Of a stretch of 64,000 nt of DNA, positions 45,050-57,617 are shown piece after piece. The notes under the pieces are model-generated. The model saw only the letters and a list, made by a program, of their open reading frames with translations, was not told the DNA's origin and did not search any database. How positions within the stretch are numbered: position 1 is the first letter of the stretch; every line of letters begins with the position of its first letter. This DNA is from Rutpela maculata (Eukaryota; Arthropoda; Insecta; Coleoptera; Cerambycidae). The DNA lies in NCBI GenBank assembly GCA_936432065.2, contig OW386291.2:100567823-100631822 (forward strand). The letters are read 5' to 3'. Position numbers and translations under genes: made by a program.

Positions 45050-45190
45050 AACACACCACACCACAGATAGTAGACAACCCCCAAATCGGTGTTGTCAATA
45101 CCGGGGCTGGGGGTCGAAACCAGAGCGCGGTAGGCAGTCGATCAGCATATTCGCCACTCAATACGCCTTAACCGATTAAGCTACCGCGCC
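45050..45190 (-). repeat. tRNA-derived SINE, copy 2 (internally deleted)
   Basis: Same orientation and sequence as the 4.6-kb copy: A-box-type TAGCTTAATCGG near 45175, B-box region GGTTTCGACCCC near 45110 (one base longer/altered), and the shared body word ACCACAGATAGTAGACAACC. About 70 bp present in copy 1 (between CAACCCCCAAA and CGGTGTTGTC) is missing, and the tandem 3' tail is not present. Confidence 0.85.
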
Positions 45191-47260
45191 GCAGAATTAG
45201 AAAGTACCATTATTTTGAAATTATTACATTTAGGCCTTTCAAAGACCCACTTACCCAATTCAATTTTTTTTCAACGTTTCGCATTTTTCCTCACAAAGGG
45301 TGTCAGAAAATATTTTGAGGCATCCACGGAACACAAAACTCCAACTACATGTGTAATGTTAGTTCAACAGGACAACAGTATAATAGTTCTTTGGAGTTAG
45401 TACGCTGTGACACATGGTCGGACGGACAAATGAAGCATCTTACAAGAGCTCCATTTTTCGTTTTTATGTGCCAACCCCAAAACTCAAACTTATATCTTAA
45501 AGAGATTTTATCGTGTAGAAATGTGTAAAAAAATAAAATATGCGTAATTTCCGTAGCTACAAATTCGAAATATTTTTTCATAACTGCTACAGATTTTTAG
45601 TTATTTATGAAAAACCGCTTTGTCTCAACCTTGCCATAAAAACCACATTGCATAGGTGCATAGGGTTGGGTAGTAAATTTTCTTTATATGTTCGTCGATG
45701 GCTTATAAGCAGTTCTTCCAAATTTCAAAATAAGGCAATTTTTTCATAATTAAAGTGCTTTTTTACAGTTCTATGACTTAATCGCAGACAATCAATTTTG
45801 GCATACCCAAAGACCAACGAATTGATCCTCATCAATAAAAATTTTGATTACTATCGTTCACTATTTTGTCTGCCAGCTTCTCTACTAATAGAAAACCAGA
45901 TCTATGAAGGCAGAGACACGATGATGAGTATAATTTTACTTGCAGGACAAACCTCCTCCTCATTAAGTTGTTCCAGTGCAACAATGGTTGTATGAAAAGG
46001 TTCATGAAAACTGAACAGGAAGTAGGTGTAGTCGAAAATAGCCATCTTGATCTCCGTATCAGTGCCGGTTGATTATTTTCAATTGAATAATTTACAATCT
46101 TAACTTTACCAAATTTCTCCAGTAGATGTTCATGACTTCGGAGGCTAAGATCACTCGAAAATGTAGACTGATTGTCTTACAAACGTTCGATAAAGTCTGT
46201 GAAGAATTCGTAAATAGGCTTCGCCATTGTTTGGCAAACAATAAGGAGCGTTTCTAATAGTTAGTAAAATAATTTTCTGCACACAGTGTAATATTATTCA
46301 TTGAATGATATATCACATGTTTATTTCGAAAATGGATGCACTTTCTTCAATTGTATTGTTAGAAGTATAATATTTACAATTTTTGAAAATATGTGTCAAA
46401 GAAAATTACAAAGTAGGATGGTCGGGTGTGAAAATTCAATCAATGGTGGTTTTGAAGACTAAATAGATCTGTTGAGCTCATAACAGCTTATGGAAGGAAA
46501 CGACTGAGACACCACTGGGGATTGATGTGATCCTATCAGATATTATAATTAGAAACTTTAATTTTGTTTTTCATTTTTAATAATTTTTTTCTATTATGAT
46601 ATTTAAACCATGAATCAGGGCATTTATATTTCTATGCTCAGTAACTACTACTAACCTGAATCCGACAGTTTAAATTGCAACTACATTGTGAATATGTGGT
46701 TCATTTCCAATTTGTGGTTTAATATGTATTTAATAATGTATTTTATTTAACAAAATTACTCTTTTGTGCAACTTAGCCAATATACATAAATAACAAAATA
46801 ATAAATTACCTATATAACGCATTTCAAATTCAATTTAACGTTCGAACGAGTTTTCAAATTAAATTCAATTTACGTCCCATAAATTAAATAATAATAATTT
46901 AGACGAGAAAACACAAATACCTATGCATATAAATACTCCTAAATAACCCGTTTGGAAAATAGACAAACAATACTGAATCAAAATAGGAAAGGAAACTGTG
47001 TTACATAATCCGTGTTACCATATTATTTTATATATGTTGTGTCTCCAAAAACATCTGTACTCTTTAAATTTGTAGTTAAATAATTTTCAGAAAGCGAAAC
47101 GTTAATACACGGGTTGCATTATTAGCTTCACAGATATAATCAAAATATCAATCTCCTAGATATCTAAAATGACCTAGTATACGAAGGGCTCCTCTTTCGG
47201 ATACAAAAGACTTATATCCAATAATAATGATAATAACTTGGATTACCAAAACTCGCGTCT
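45191..47260. other. No confident gene; one weak coding-like relic
   Basis: On the minus strand 46232-45900, a mostly open frame (MAKPIYEFFTDFIERL, stop, STFSSDLSLRSHEHLLEKFG) followed by another (AIFDYTYFLFSFHEPFHTTI) has protein-like composition but matches no family I know. The rest is AT-rich non-coding. Confidence 0.3.
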
Positions 47261-47264
47261 GATC

Positions 47265-48750
47265 CTATGCAAGTAGGTATCCCTCTAAGGCCTGAGAAAC
47301 ATAGAAGACTTAAAGAAAAGGTAGAGCATAAAAACCTGTTTTTTTATAAACATCGCCGGTGCCGGTATCAGGGAATGTTTAATAACAGGATGCAAATACT
47401 ACGTAAAATTCCTGCTCGAACAACTAGAGAAGTGCATCGGAAAACCACCAGACTACCAGATAGCATTCATCAAAGACAGGTCAACGGACGACCATATTGT
47501 ACACCACCAGAAGAATCCACGAAGGAAAATGGAGAGAAGGGACAAATTTACACATAATCGAAATAGATCTCCAGAAGGTATTTGATGAGGCCATAGTCAA
47601 CACCATATGTAACAAAGGAGTACCGCACTATTTAATAAACAAGGTAATAAAGGCCTGCCCTTCACGAAAGAACTGCCAGACAACGATTCGGACAAATGAC
47701 GGAAACCACACAAAAGAACATAGGAGCCCCTATCCTCCCCGACTATTCTCCACGGTCCTAGATAAAAAGCACAAAAAGGAAAGCACCAAATTTTAACCAA
47801 AACACAGAAACTCTGTGAACCTCAATCATGTTAATACACGCCGATGATTTCCTGATCGTCACACATTCTCATCTTCCTAGAAAACATGAAATCGCATCTG
47901 GACACATCTGGACTGAAAATAAATTTCAAGAAAAGTCTAATAATGGTGCGAAATCTGTCAGCAAAAGAGATTCGGACCAGCGGAGAAGAATACAAAATAG
48001 GCCACTACTCCCTAAGAACAACGAACAAATTGAAATACCTATGAACGTATCTGTCGAATCAACTGAAAAGGAGATAACTGTAAAGGAGAGGATTAAAACG
48101 GCATCCAGAGTCACAGAGGCAATTATACCATTAATCGAGAAAAACAAACCATCATGGAGCCTGATCAAGCGGCTGTACATAGTCATCATACAGTCAACGT
48201 TAACATATGTAGTTAAAAATGGAGTAACGACAAAAGCCAATAGAGGAAGTTTTGAGAAGAGCTCGCAAAAACAAATAAGACGAAAATAGCGATATAAAAC
48301 ATCAACAATACAGCGCTAATACTGACCAGCATCACACGTGGAGAATAACAATCGGGAGGATCATGTGCAAACTAGGAAAGGATCAAGCCTACTGGGAAAG
48401 AAAAGCGATGAGAAAAAATAAATACGACAATGAAATTGCAACGATATATGCTCTACCAGAAGCAAAAACGGAGGAATCAGAAGACTTAGAAGAAGAAGAA
48501 GATTTGTAGAAGAAGAAACGCAAAAAAGGGGAGCATAAACACTTCATATTACGACACAATACGGCAACACATTTTACAAACATCTACACTGCCCATTGCA
48601 TACTTCTGTACCATGCGTCATGTGACTCGCTGCTAACAACAAGCATGGCCTAAATCCAACCCAACATAGACGTCGTAGCCTGCCCGGCGAAGTGGCAGCA
48701 ATGCCTATTATACGCTGGTAAATCAATCAACATCAGATGCAACTGACAGA
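47265..48750 (+). pseudogene. Decayed LINE RT (RTE-like or related)
   Basis: Pieces in order across several frames: NRMQILRKIPARTTREVHRK, GRPYCTPP overlapping a second frame with RRIHEGKWREGTNLHIIEID followed by LQKVFDEAIVNTI (FVDLQKAFD block, first catalytic Asp retained), GVPHYLINKVI, then LIHADDFLIVTHSH (catalytic ADD), and ERIKTASRVTEAIIPLIEKN with SLIKRLYIVIIQSTLTYV (thumb/connection). Finally DQAYWERKAM and an acidic run near 48470-48510. Block order and the DLQKAFD form suggest an RTE-type or similar LINE, not CR1. Multiple frameshifts; the VPQGS block is not visible. Inactive. Confidence 0.65.
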
Positions 48751-50600
48751 TGCAAATAATTCGTAGTATTAAAGAAACAGTGTAGGTAATCCACAAAAGA
48801 AAGTCTTTGGTAAGTGAGTACGTGACAGAGCAATACTAATAGCAGAGCAATACTATTTTTTTCATATTTCTTTATTCTACTTTTATATAAACTGATTAAA
48901 TTTATCTTTTTATATTCATTTTAAATTAAATTTTATAGTTTAAAGCCCATATATAGATAGCTTCATTGTATCATACCTTTTTCTGGTTTTAGAACAACTA
49001 TTGAACATTTTTATGTCTAGTACTATAATTATGTACAATCTGGTCAATTATGTTTGTTTCTGTATTGTCTTCTTAATACCTGAATAAGGAATAATGGTCT
49101 AATATTGAATAGATTTGTGCTCATATATAGATCATTCCTAGAATAGGAACAAGGTCTTTTATGAAAAAACTAAAAATAAATAAAATCAAATAAAATTTCA
49201 CCCATTAGAGTCGCTCCATTAATTGAACTTTATTGCCTAATATCTGGATCATTGGTACACTATTCACTGGAAGCAGTTTAATGATAAATAACCATACAGT
49301 GGGTCCACCCCCGAACAATAATGCTAAAAAATTATCAATTTTTATAAATCGAAAAATAAGTTTCGATTATCACTAGCACATTCGCGAAATTTTCGAATAT
49401 GCTTTGAACATTGTTATGAATTTTTTTAATGAAATTCAGAAACTTAATATTCAATATTTTCAAAAACTGTTCACTTTAGTGAGTTCAACCAAGACTGTCA
49501 TTTTTCCTCTTATGCTTTAGGTAATCTAATAACACCTATTTTAAGGAAATAATATTACAGCCCTTAATATTACGGGTAAAATATCTTGACGATAGTTCAC
49601 CTCCGGCCTAACTGATCGACTGTAAAAGAATAAATGTCATCATCGCAAGGATCTCTAAAAAAGTAATTATTGATAAACCGCTTCTCCCACCTTGTGTTCA
49701 GAGATGAATATCTCAGTAGGGGTGCATCTTATCGAAAAAAGTTACATGAACATGAACATATGTTCATGGTGTTATTTTTACCTAAAATTTACGCTCCCCA
49801 GATATTGCCCATATTTCTGGGATACCCTGTATATCACCAAACAGGAGTTTTTTGTGAAGTCAGCAGTCGATTTGTTTCACATTGTCTATGTAATTTCTCA
49901 AAATAAATTATCCTTAATCAAAATTTTATTTTCTAGTCTTGTAAATTGTTTTACACAACAAAGTCTATTATTATTTAGTTTAAATAAAATTAGAAATTAA
50001 CGACGAAAAATCTCCATCATGTAATATTTATTAAGGTTCAAAGTTAGCATCAGGTAAGTTTATGGCATACATTATGCCAAGGGTGGGCTACGTTAACGGA
50101 ATATTTTTATAAGTTGTCACTACATTCTTTTCCCATTTCTTTACTCCTTATTGTAAATTCGCGTCATGTTGGCAAGAGCAAAAAGGGTAGAGGGTGGGCT
50201 TTGCCTTCGGTGACAGATGCTGAGGAAGCAAACAAGTGGTCGAAGTTATTTATGGCTTCCATTTTAGCTCCGTTTCAAGCAATTAAATTGACTCTTTTTT
50301 GTTATTGATTTCTTTTAATTCCTTGATAAATTGGAGTAATTGATAGAGACTTTATCAGTGCTTAAATTACTTTAGAAGAATCATTTAGAGATGTTTTCAA
50401 ATAGGGAATGAATAATTTGGCGAGGAATATTCATTAGTCTGTCTGTGAATACCAGTTTCATATTTTATGAAATTTGCCAGTCAAGAAGAATTTGTTGTGT
50501 ATTGAAAGAACAACTTATTTATAATTAAGTATGTATTAACAGGTATTTCTGTAGAAGTCAATTCAATTTTTATCTGTAGATATTATGATTTTTTTAAATT
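48751..50600. other. No gene recognised
   Basis: AT-rich non-coding sequence. A short ATACCCTGTATAT occurs at 49820 and a palindrome ATGAACATGAACATATGTTCAT near 49746. No protein family seen. Confidence 0.35.
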
Positions 50601-50639
50601 TTATACGAATTAAACATATAAAACTTTAAATAGTGAAAA

Positions 50640-51561
50640 GTATGAATTATCACATATGGTTTCCTTTAACGGATTGTCCGATCACTCTGCTCAGTTTTTA
50701 AACATTAAGTATAACCTTGATGTAAAATAAAAAAATAATACTTCATATAGGAGAATTTTTAGCATCAATAACTATAATTTATGTTTTAATTATTTGAGCA
50801 AAGAAACATGGGATGAAGTATATCGAAGTAATTCACCAAATGATGGTTTTAAATGTTTTTCTAATTGTCTGTCACATTATTTCGAATTATATTTTCCTAT
50901 TAAAAAAGTATTTAGTAAATCTAATAAGTAATAATAATTGGATATCATTGGGTATAAAAACGTCGTCAAAAAATTAAAAGAACTATATAAGAAGAAGATT
51001 GAATCGAATAAGGTTACAGATATAGAATACTACAAACAATATAATAAAATTTTTAAAAGAGTAATAGCTTTTCCTAAAAAACTTCAAAATGAAAGAGAGT
51101 ACAATAGATCTATCAACAAAGGTAAAATCATGTGGGATATTATTAATCAAGATTGTGGGAAAAATAAAAGTAGAAATGTAATTACAAATATACAGATAAC
51201 AGATTCTACAAAAATTGCGAATAATTTCAACGATTTATTTGTAAATGTCCCGGAAAAATTCAATGAAAAATTTGGTAATTCTAAAAATGAGTACAGTTTT
51301 AAAACAAACAAGAATTTTCCAACTATGTTCTTAGAACCGGTATCAGAAAATATAGTCTTCAACGCTATCATGGGGTTGAAAAAATCTAAAGCTGCTGGAG
51401 TTGATGGTATATCGGCAAATGTATTAAAACAGTCCGTTCATTTTTTAGTGTATCCCTTAACATTTCTCATAAATCTATCAATTGAATCAGGTATATTTCC
51501 CAGCATATTTAAAACTGCCAAAGTTATACCAATTTTTAAAAAGGTGACAAACTTTAGATAG
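50640..51561 (+). pseudogene. LINE ORF2: endonuclease end, linker and RT start
   Basis: Endonuclease C-terminal NGLSDHSAQFLNIKYNLDV (Asp-His pair intact) lies near 50665-50720. A linker with ETWDEVYRSNSPNDGFKCFS and ELYFPIKKVF runs to a stop near 50930. From 50938 the frame reads KGKIMWDIINQDCGK, IANNFNDLFVNVPEKF, then RT GLKKSKAAGVDGISANVLKQ, LINLSIESGIFPSIFKTAKV and IPIFKK, where a one-base shift before the expected NYRPVS motif ends it at 51561. Same architecture as the CR1-like element at 35.6-40.3 kb but clearly a different family (different tail, linker and spacing). Confidence 0.75.
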
Positions 51562-52853
51562 AAAACTATCGACCGGTAAGCCTACTTAGCGCAATACCAA
51601 AAATTTTAGAAAAAATTATATTTGACAAAATAGTTGCCTTTATTAAAAAATATAATATTTTTACATCCGTTCAACATGGGTTCATTAAAGGAAGAAGTAC
51701 ACAATCAGCAATACTTCATTTCCTTGTTAAGTTATATATAGCTCTAGACTCGGGACAGAAATCCGTAGGTCTCTTCATGGATCTAAGCAAGGCATTTGAC
51801 CTAGTCAATCATGCATTGTTTATAGTAAAAATTATGGAATAAGGCTTTAGAGGTAAAATCATGGACTGACTTATATCTTACCTTTCCGAAAGAAAACAAA
51901 TTGTTGAAATCAATGACGCTAGATCTGCTGAAAAGGATATAAAGATAGGTGTGCCTCAAGGGTCGATATTAGGACCATTGTTATTTCTGATTTTTGTTAA
52001 TGATCTGCCAAATATAGATCCGTATAATAATCTGACTATGTTTGCTGATGACAATACATATTTGTGCAGCGGTCAGTCGGTAAATGATGCAATTGAGAAA
52101 ATGCAATCAATGATTTTTAAATTTGTTGAATGGTTCCAAATAAATAAACTACATCTAAACGTATCAAAAACTGTATTTATTCATTTTACTCCTAAAAGTT
52201 CTTTAATTAATGAAAGCCATTTATTAAAAATAAATAATAAATCAGTTGAGCAGGTCAGATCAACTAAATTTTTAGGGATGAATATAGACAATATGTTAAG
52301 TTGGGAAATTCATGTTGAAAATCTTTCAAAAAAACTATCGTCAGTGTGTTTTGCTATTTACCGGTTAAATTCTATAACAAACAAATCTACTTTATTATCT
52401 TTTTATCATGCCCAATTTGTGTCTAAAGTGCGTTATGGTATAATATTTTGGGGGACTTCTAGTCATTTTAGTAGAATATTTAGGCTCCAGAAAAGAGCCG
52501 TAAGAAATATAGTTGGAGCTTCAAGATATCAATCGTGTCATTCAATTTTTAAAAAATTGGATCTGTTGCCACTTATTTGCTTATATGTCTTTGAAATAGT
52601 TACCTATGTGAAAATAAATGAAGGTAAATTTAATAGGAACCGCGATTTTCACAATTATAGTACACGAAGTAATGATCAGTTAACTATACCCGTACATAAT
52701 AGTTCTCTATTTGAAAAATCTTCGATTTTCATGGGAATTAAATGTTTCAATAAATTACCTCAGGAAATAAGACTTAGTCAAAACATGAGAATTTTTAAAA
52801 ATAAAAATTTTTTATTGGAGAATAACTTTTATAGCTTATCTGAATATTTGTAG
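51545..52853 (+). pseudogene. LINE ORF2: reverse transcriptase palm to C-terminus
   Basis: In the frame after the shift: ENYRPVSLLSAIPKILEKII, VQHGFIKGRSTQSAILHFL and GLFMDLSKAFDLVNHALF, then stops at about 51840 and 51864. Resumes with GVPQGSILGPLLFLIFVNDL and LTMFADDNTYLCS (catalytic FADD, 52039 onward), STKFLGMNIDNMLSWEIHVE, RYGIIFWGTSSHFSRIF, LQKRAVRNIVGASRYQSCH, YSTRSNDQLTIPVHN and GIKCFNKLPQEIR, ending at 52853. All conserved CR1/Jockey RT blocks are present with intact catalytic Asps; two nonsense codons and one frameshift disable it. Confidence 0.82.
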
Positions 52854-53128
52854 GAATATACATTATTGTGTTTAGACGAAATATATTTTGTATGTAGTTT
52901 TTTTATTGAATTTTTAACATTAGGGTTAGGAATTAAATGCAGATAGTTTAATTAGTTCACTAGTCTATAAGTTTTATAAATTTTATTAAGTAACTATACA
53001 CATGTCCTATATGTTTTACATTTATACTTACCTAGTTTAGTTAATTACTAATTTATTATCTGAGTCTACCTGACTTGTCCTACACCACGGCAGAGTTTCT
53101 GTACTTTGTGTTATGGTCCATTGGATAA

Positions 53129-53318
<190 letters not shown>

Positions 53319-54086
53319 GATTGTAAAGACAAAATTTGTAATATTAAACAGGGTGTAATTAGTTCCATGTCATTAAAAAAACTAGTAATGGGGACCAACT
53401 AGAAAAAGAAAACAAAAAAACCTATATGAATTTCTCCTAGGGGCACTTTGACAAAAATTGACCTGTCAACAATTTGAATGTTAGATAGGAGAATGTGAAG
53501 ATAGGAGACATTAGAACCATTGCTTTTCTGGGTCAATGGACGTATAGTTCCGAATCATAGAAGTATCTTATTACTTTTAAAAAGTCATAAAAAGCATAAA
53601 GATTGCCGACTTTGTCCTCGCCGCGGGCGGTCTCAAAACACGAAGCGCTGCTCTTTGATGGGACCGCTTCAACAGAACTTTTTATACAAATTATAAAAAT
53701 GTAAATAATCCGTTATCTCTTTCTACACAACCGCAAGAAGGGGTTTAAACAGAGGCCTTGTTTACCATGTGTTTTTTAATTTGGAACAAAATATTTGGAG
53801 CTTTTATTGTTGTTTATAATTTATAAAATTTAAATGTTATTTATTAACATTTGTACCAAATAATTGTTCTGTGTTAAAAGCTTAAAAAATGAATAATTAT
53901 TTCATGAAATTGGAAAAAGAACAGTTCGAGATACGACAACAGAAAATAGTTATATGTGCTTTAAGTTCGGAAAAATTCGATATTTTTAACGAATTGCGCG
54001 CATAATTTTTGCCAATCAGGTATCGAGTCTTTGGTCTCTATGGAAATCATTGTAAACAGTAATAAACAGATCAGAATAATACAGCG
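53319..54086. other. No gene recognised
   Basis: AT-rich with a short GC-rich patch (CTCGCCGCGGGCGGTCTC near 53618). AACAGGGTGTAATTAG at 53348 is another MITE-end-like word. Confidence 0.35.
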
Positions 54087-54300
54087 AATAAGAATAATAA
54101 TAATGCCTTTATTGCCCAACAAGTAACACCCATTAACAGAACAGTTCTTTTGAATTTGTCACAAAGCCACAAAACCCCAAGAGTTGCTCATAATAGTAAA
54201 GTTTAAATACCTCACCTAGCAGCGAGTTTGATTTGAAAGTGACAGCGTTGTCTCAGCGCGGTGGACAGGCCTATTCGAGAAATCTAGAATTACCAATAAA
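54087..54300 (-). mobile_element. LINE 3'-end fragment
   Basis: AAGAATAATAATAATGCCTT at about 54089 followed by TATTGCCCAAC resembles the TTA tail and UTR end of a minus-strand LINE. No coding part remains. Confidence 0.4.
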
Positions 54301-54314
54301 TGTAAATTAGTGAT

Positions 54315-54492
54315 CTACATAAATTGTTCGAAATGACCTCCATCGGCATCAACACACATCTGGGCACCTCGAACTAAAGACAAACGCACTCCGTTCAACT
54401 CATTTGGTAAATTAAGATAATTTTGTATGGTTTCTATGCACATTAAGATACGTTGCTGCAATTCTTCTAAAGTGTCAATTGGATCACGTAAC
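54315..54492 (-). pseudogene. Mariner/IS630-type transposase C-terminal fragment
   Basis: About 58 codons open to TAG at 54315-54317. Reads LRDPIDTLEELQQRILMCIE, LNLPNELNGVRLSLVRGAQM and CVDADGGHFEQFM before the stop. The LxxLxxRIxxxxxxI helix and terminal CxxxxGGHFExxx are characteristic of the C-terminal end of mariner-like transposases (usual form NGGHFEHLL). The catalytic DDE part upstream is missing. The equivalent terminus is seen in the spacer of the 23.4-kb inverted-repeat element. Confidence 0.7.
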
Positions 54493-54499
54493 TAAGTAT

Positions 54500-55044
54500 T
54501 TGACGATTTAAGCGGTAAGTCAATAGAATAAATCTGAACTATAAATACAGTTGGTCAAAATTCAAAAAGAACAAAAGCAACATAGAAAAACAACGAACGA
54601 GTGGGTCATGTGTATGTACTTAACTGAGTAACGACACGTTTTTTGCCTTTCAAGGTCGAAACGACTAAGATAACCTCATTTTCCTAAAGCATTAACCTAG
54701 AAGACGGTTAATGCTTCATAATTTTCGTTCTGTTGCAAGTTACACTTAAATCGTACTTATAAGTTATTGCTTGAGTTTGTCGAGTATAGTTTTTTTAATT
54801 TAGTTCACACGTAATAAAAACCATATGTCTGGGTGTACTCATCTCCAATAAAGTACAAATCAGAGTTTGTCCTATTTCACAGGGAAAGGAGGATAATAAT
54901 AAATGCACGTGATAGTGTGTACAACAGATCATATTGGCATTTACATTTGGAGGAGGTATAATTCCAAATAATTTTTACAAAGGCTGATCAAATCAACGTC
55001 GCTCAATTATATGTGCCGCTTGACACCATTGACAGTTCAAGTCA
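54500..55044. other. No gene recognised
   Basis: Non-coding; a short inverted pair GCATTAACC ... GGTTAATGC lies at 54689-54714. Confidence 0.35.
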
Positions 55045-56625
55045 TCACTATCTTTCCCGGCTAAGGTATAGTACCGTATCCCTTATAGACCAGACGACAG
55101 AGAACATTTTATAGTGAAACCCACAAAAATTTGCAAACTGATTAATTTTTTGTTTAATGAGTTCGTAAAAGTGTATAGAATAATATCCTGAAAAGTTTAC
55201 ATTTCGCTCGGATGCAGAACATAAAAAAAAGTAAAAAAAATATTTTTTATCCATTTTTTAGATAGACCACGTGTTTCTGAACAAAAAATATCCTAATAAA
55301 ATGTATCGCTAAAGCCACGGTATTCCTGGAAAAAGATAGTGAAATAACTTTGTCACTCTCCGCGGCCAGCGCACGGTTAAATGCATACTATGGAACCTCT
55401 AAAAATTCTTAGCTGTTCTATCGAGTAAAATAAAGCTTTTTTCTCTTTCTGATTACACGTTTTAAACATTTTTATCAGTGAATAGGAGGATAAATAGTGA
55501 GTATGGAGGGAAAATATATAATTATCAATGCATACACAGACACTACACATAGCCGCTGAATCGCTCGCATGAATTTTTACGTGCCTTTACGGTATTGTAT
55601 TTATTACAGCTATATCCAATGGATTCCTTGTACATTTGTTAATGTATTGGAAAAGTTCCGGAATTTATATTCAAAACAATCAAAGATATTTTCATAGTTA
55701 TAAGAATAAGATCGTGAAAATTGCAATTTCTTGTCATGATCTGATTGATCATAGTTTCGCAAAAATGTGCATACAAGTAAACGATTTTGTGTTTGAATAT
55801 TCGAAAAATATACATTTTTCCGAAATAGTGATATTTTATTTTTTCCAATGGGTCAATTTCTCGACAAGTTACAGCCTCCAATATATGTATTTATCAAAAA
55901 AATCATGAAGCAAAGAAATTAAAATGATTTGAGATGTACTTTTTTCTAATCCTCGTTACTACACCTTAATAAACCATAATAATCATGAAGTGTACATACT
56001 TTTCAACAGTTCTCAATGAAGAAAGAATTTTTTTGAAGGGCTATTATTTTTTTCTAGATTGTTTATTGCGACGATTGAGTTCGGGGGTGATAATATATAT
56101 AAGTATATTTTTCCCATCCATCCTTTGCTTGTATTGTTTAAAACAGGAAAGCATCAGAAAGCTACAATTTCTATCTTTTAAAACTCATATAGATTGAACA
56201 AATTCTCATTTAGTGACATGTAATTCAGTGCGTCGGTGTCACAGTCATGAGTATTCAAGCGCGTGCACGCATGGATCTCGCTCCAAGTTGTAACATTACA
56301 CTTGACTATTTTTTTCCGGGAAAACCGTGGCTTTAACGATGAATTTTGTTAGAACATTTTTTGTTCATAAATACGTGATCTATACATCTCTATTTTTAAT
56401 TTTTTTCTAGCTTGATTTAATTTCAAAATGTTGAAAAAATGGATGAAAAAAATTTTTTTTCACTTTTTTTATGTTCTGCATCCGAGCGAAATGTCAACTT
56501 TTGAGGATATTATTCTACACAATTTCACAAACTCATTAAAAAAAAGTTTATACAGTTTGCAAAATTTTGTGGGTAGATACCTTCATCGACTGGGCTATTA
56601 ACAAAACCTTCTTGCCCGGGAAGTT
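55045..56625. mobile_element. Long-TIR element (about 300-bp arms), no cargo seen
   Basis: The left arm (about 55045-55350) and right arm (about 56300-56625) are inverted copies: ACATTTCGCTCGGATGCAGA pairs with TCTGCATCCGAGCGAAATGT; AGAATAATATCCT pairs with AGGATATTATTCT; CAAAATTTGCAAACTG-type and AGCCACGGT words also pair. Outer ends fade near TTCCCGG. The ~950-bp interior has no recognisable coding motif. It lies directly beside the next TIR element (56764). Confidence 0.8.
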
Positions 56626-57139
56626 GTTGCCAAGATAGATGATACTGAAGTATGGATTGAAGAATATACAACATTATAGATATTTTTTTATTATTATACT
56701 TGTACTAAACAGGTAAAGTACAGGCTGAACAATAAAAAAAAAATGGTCCGTTTACTAAACTGCAGGGATAAGTCACTTTTACCGTAAGTTTCAAGGATCT
56801 GAAGAGTTCCTAAAAATTGGGAAGGTGGAAAGGTCGGGAGTAGGAACTATTGGATATCAAAATAGGCCAGTAGAGTGTTGTTCTCTAGATTTTATTGACC
56901 GCTGAATCTAATAAAAACAAAATCAAATCGATAAAACCAATCCGTGTATAAGAAGATGACATTTTATCGGTGTAAAACTTGAAAAATCCTTAAAAAAAAA
57001 ATTAAAAGTATAACAAAAAATTGAGAAAAAATTTAACATAAATGGATCTATGAATGAAGAAAAAATATTGTTATCGTTGATTGTTATCATCATCAATAAG
57101 TTCACATTCTTCTTCATCAAAGTCTTCCAAGTTGATTGC

Positions 57140-57573
57140 TCAGTAGTCGTCGGGAAAACTTTCTAAGTCTGTATTAACACAGGTTACTCCTTCACACATC
57201 TTACAAAGTGATGAACATTTTAGAACACTTTTTGCACATGTGCACAACATTGTGCAACAATTTCCCTTGCAGGAGCAGGATATCAGTTTCATGATAGACT
57301 CAGGAGCTGGATCTAGGGTCGTTTGCTTTGGCCTTAAGTCTCCATTATACCTTTTCCAACCCCAATGATGTGGATTTAACTTATTTCCAAGCCATGTTTG
57401 AAGTTGGTAATATGTGCGGCGTACTGCGCAGTACTTGCCTCAGTAGGAGGGAGTGATTCCAATATTGATGACGTTTTCTTCAATGATTTCTGAAACATTA
57501 TGAAGTTCATTGAGAGTGTGGGTCCCATCTTTTGATAAGTATAAATACAGAAAGATATCGTCGTGGGTAGCAT
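57140..57573 (-). pseudogene. C-terminal part of WGW/cysteine-rich multicopy protein
   Basis: Reading from 57573: FMNFIMFQ-like upstream frame, then LPPTEASTAQYAAHITNFK; after a frameshift near 57410, YYQLQTWLGNKLNPHHWGWK, RPKQTTLDPAPESIMKLI, then the Cys-rich module SCSCKGNCCTMLCTCAKSVL followed by KCSSLCKMCEGVTCVN, and a stop TGA at 57140-57142. Beyond it an acidic stretch (EDFDEEECELIDDD) follows in frame. LPPT, WGWK, PAPE and the Cys spacing match the C-terminus of the relic at 33757-34011, which has lost several of those Cys. Only the C-terminal ~140 residues remain. The Cys module could bind metal or DNA; role unknown. Confidence 0.6.
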
Positions 57574-57617
57574 TTATGTTATTGACTTGCTATACTTTCC
57601 TTCAAACCTATTTCTGA

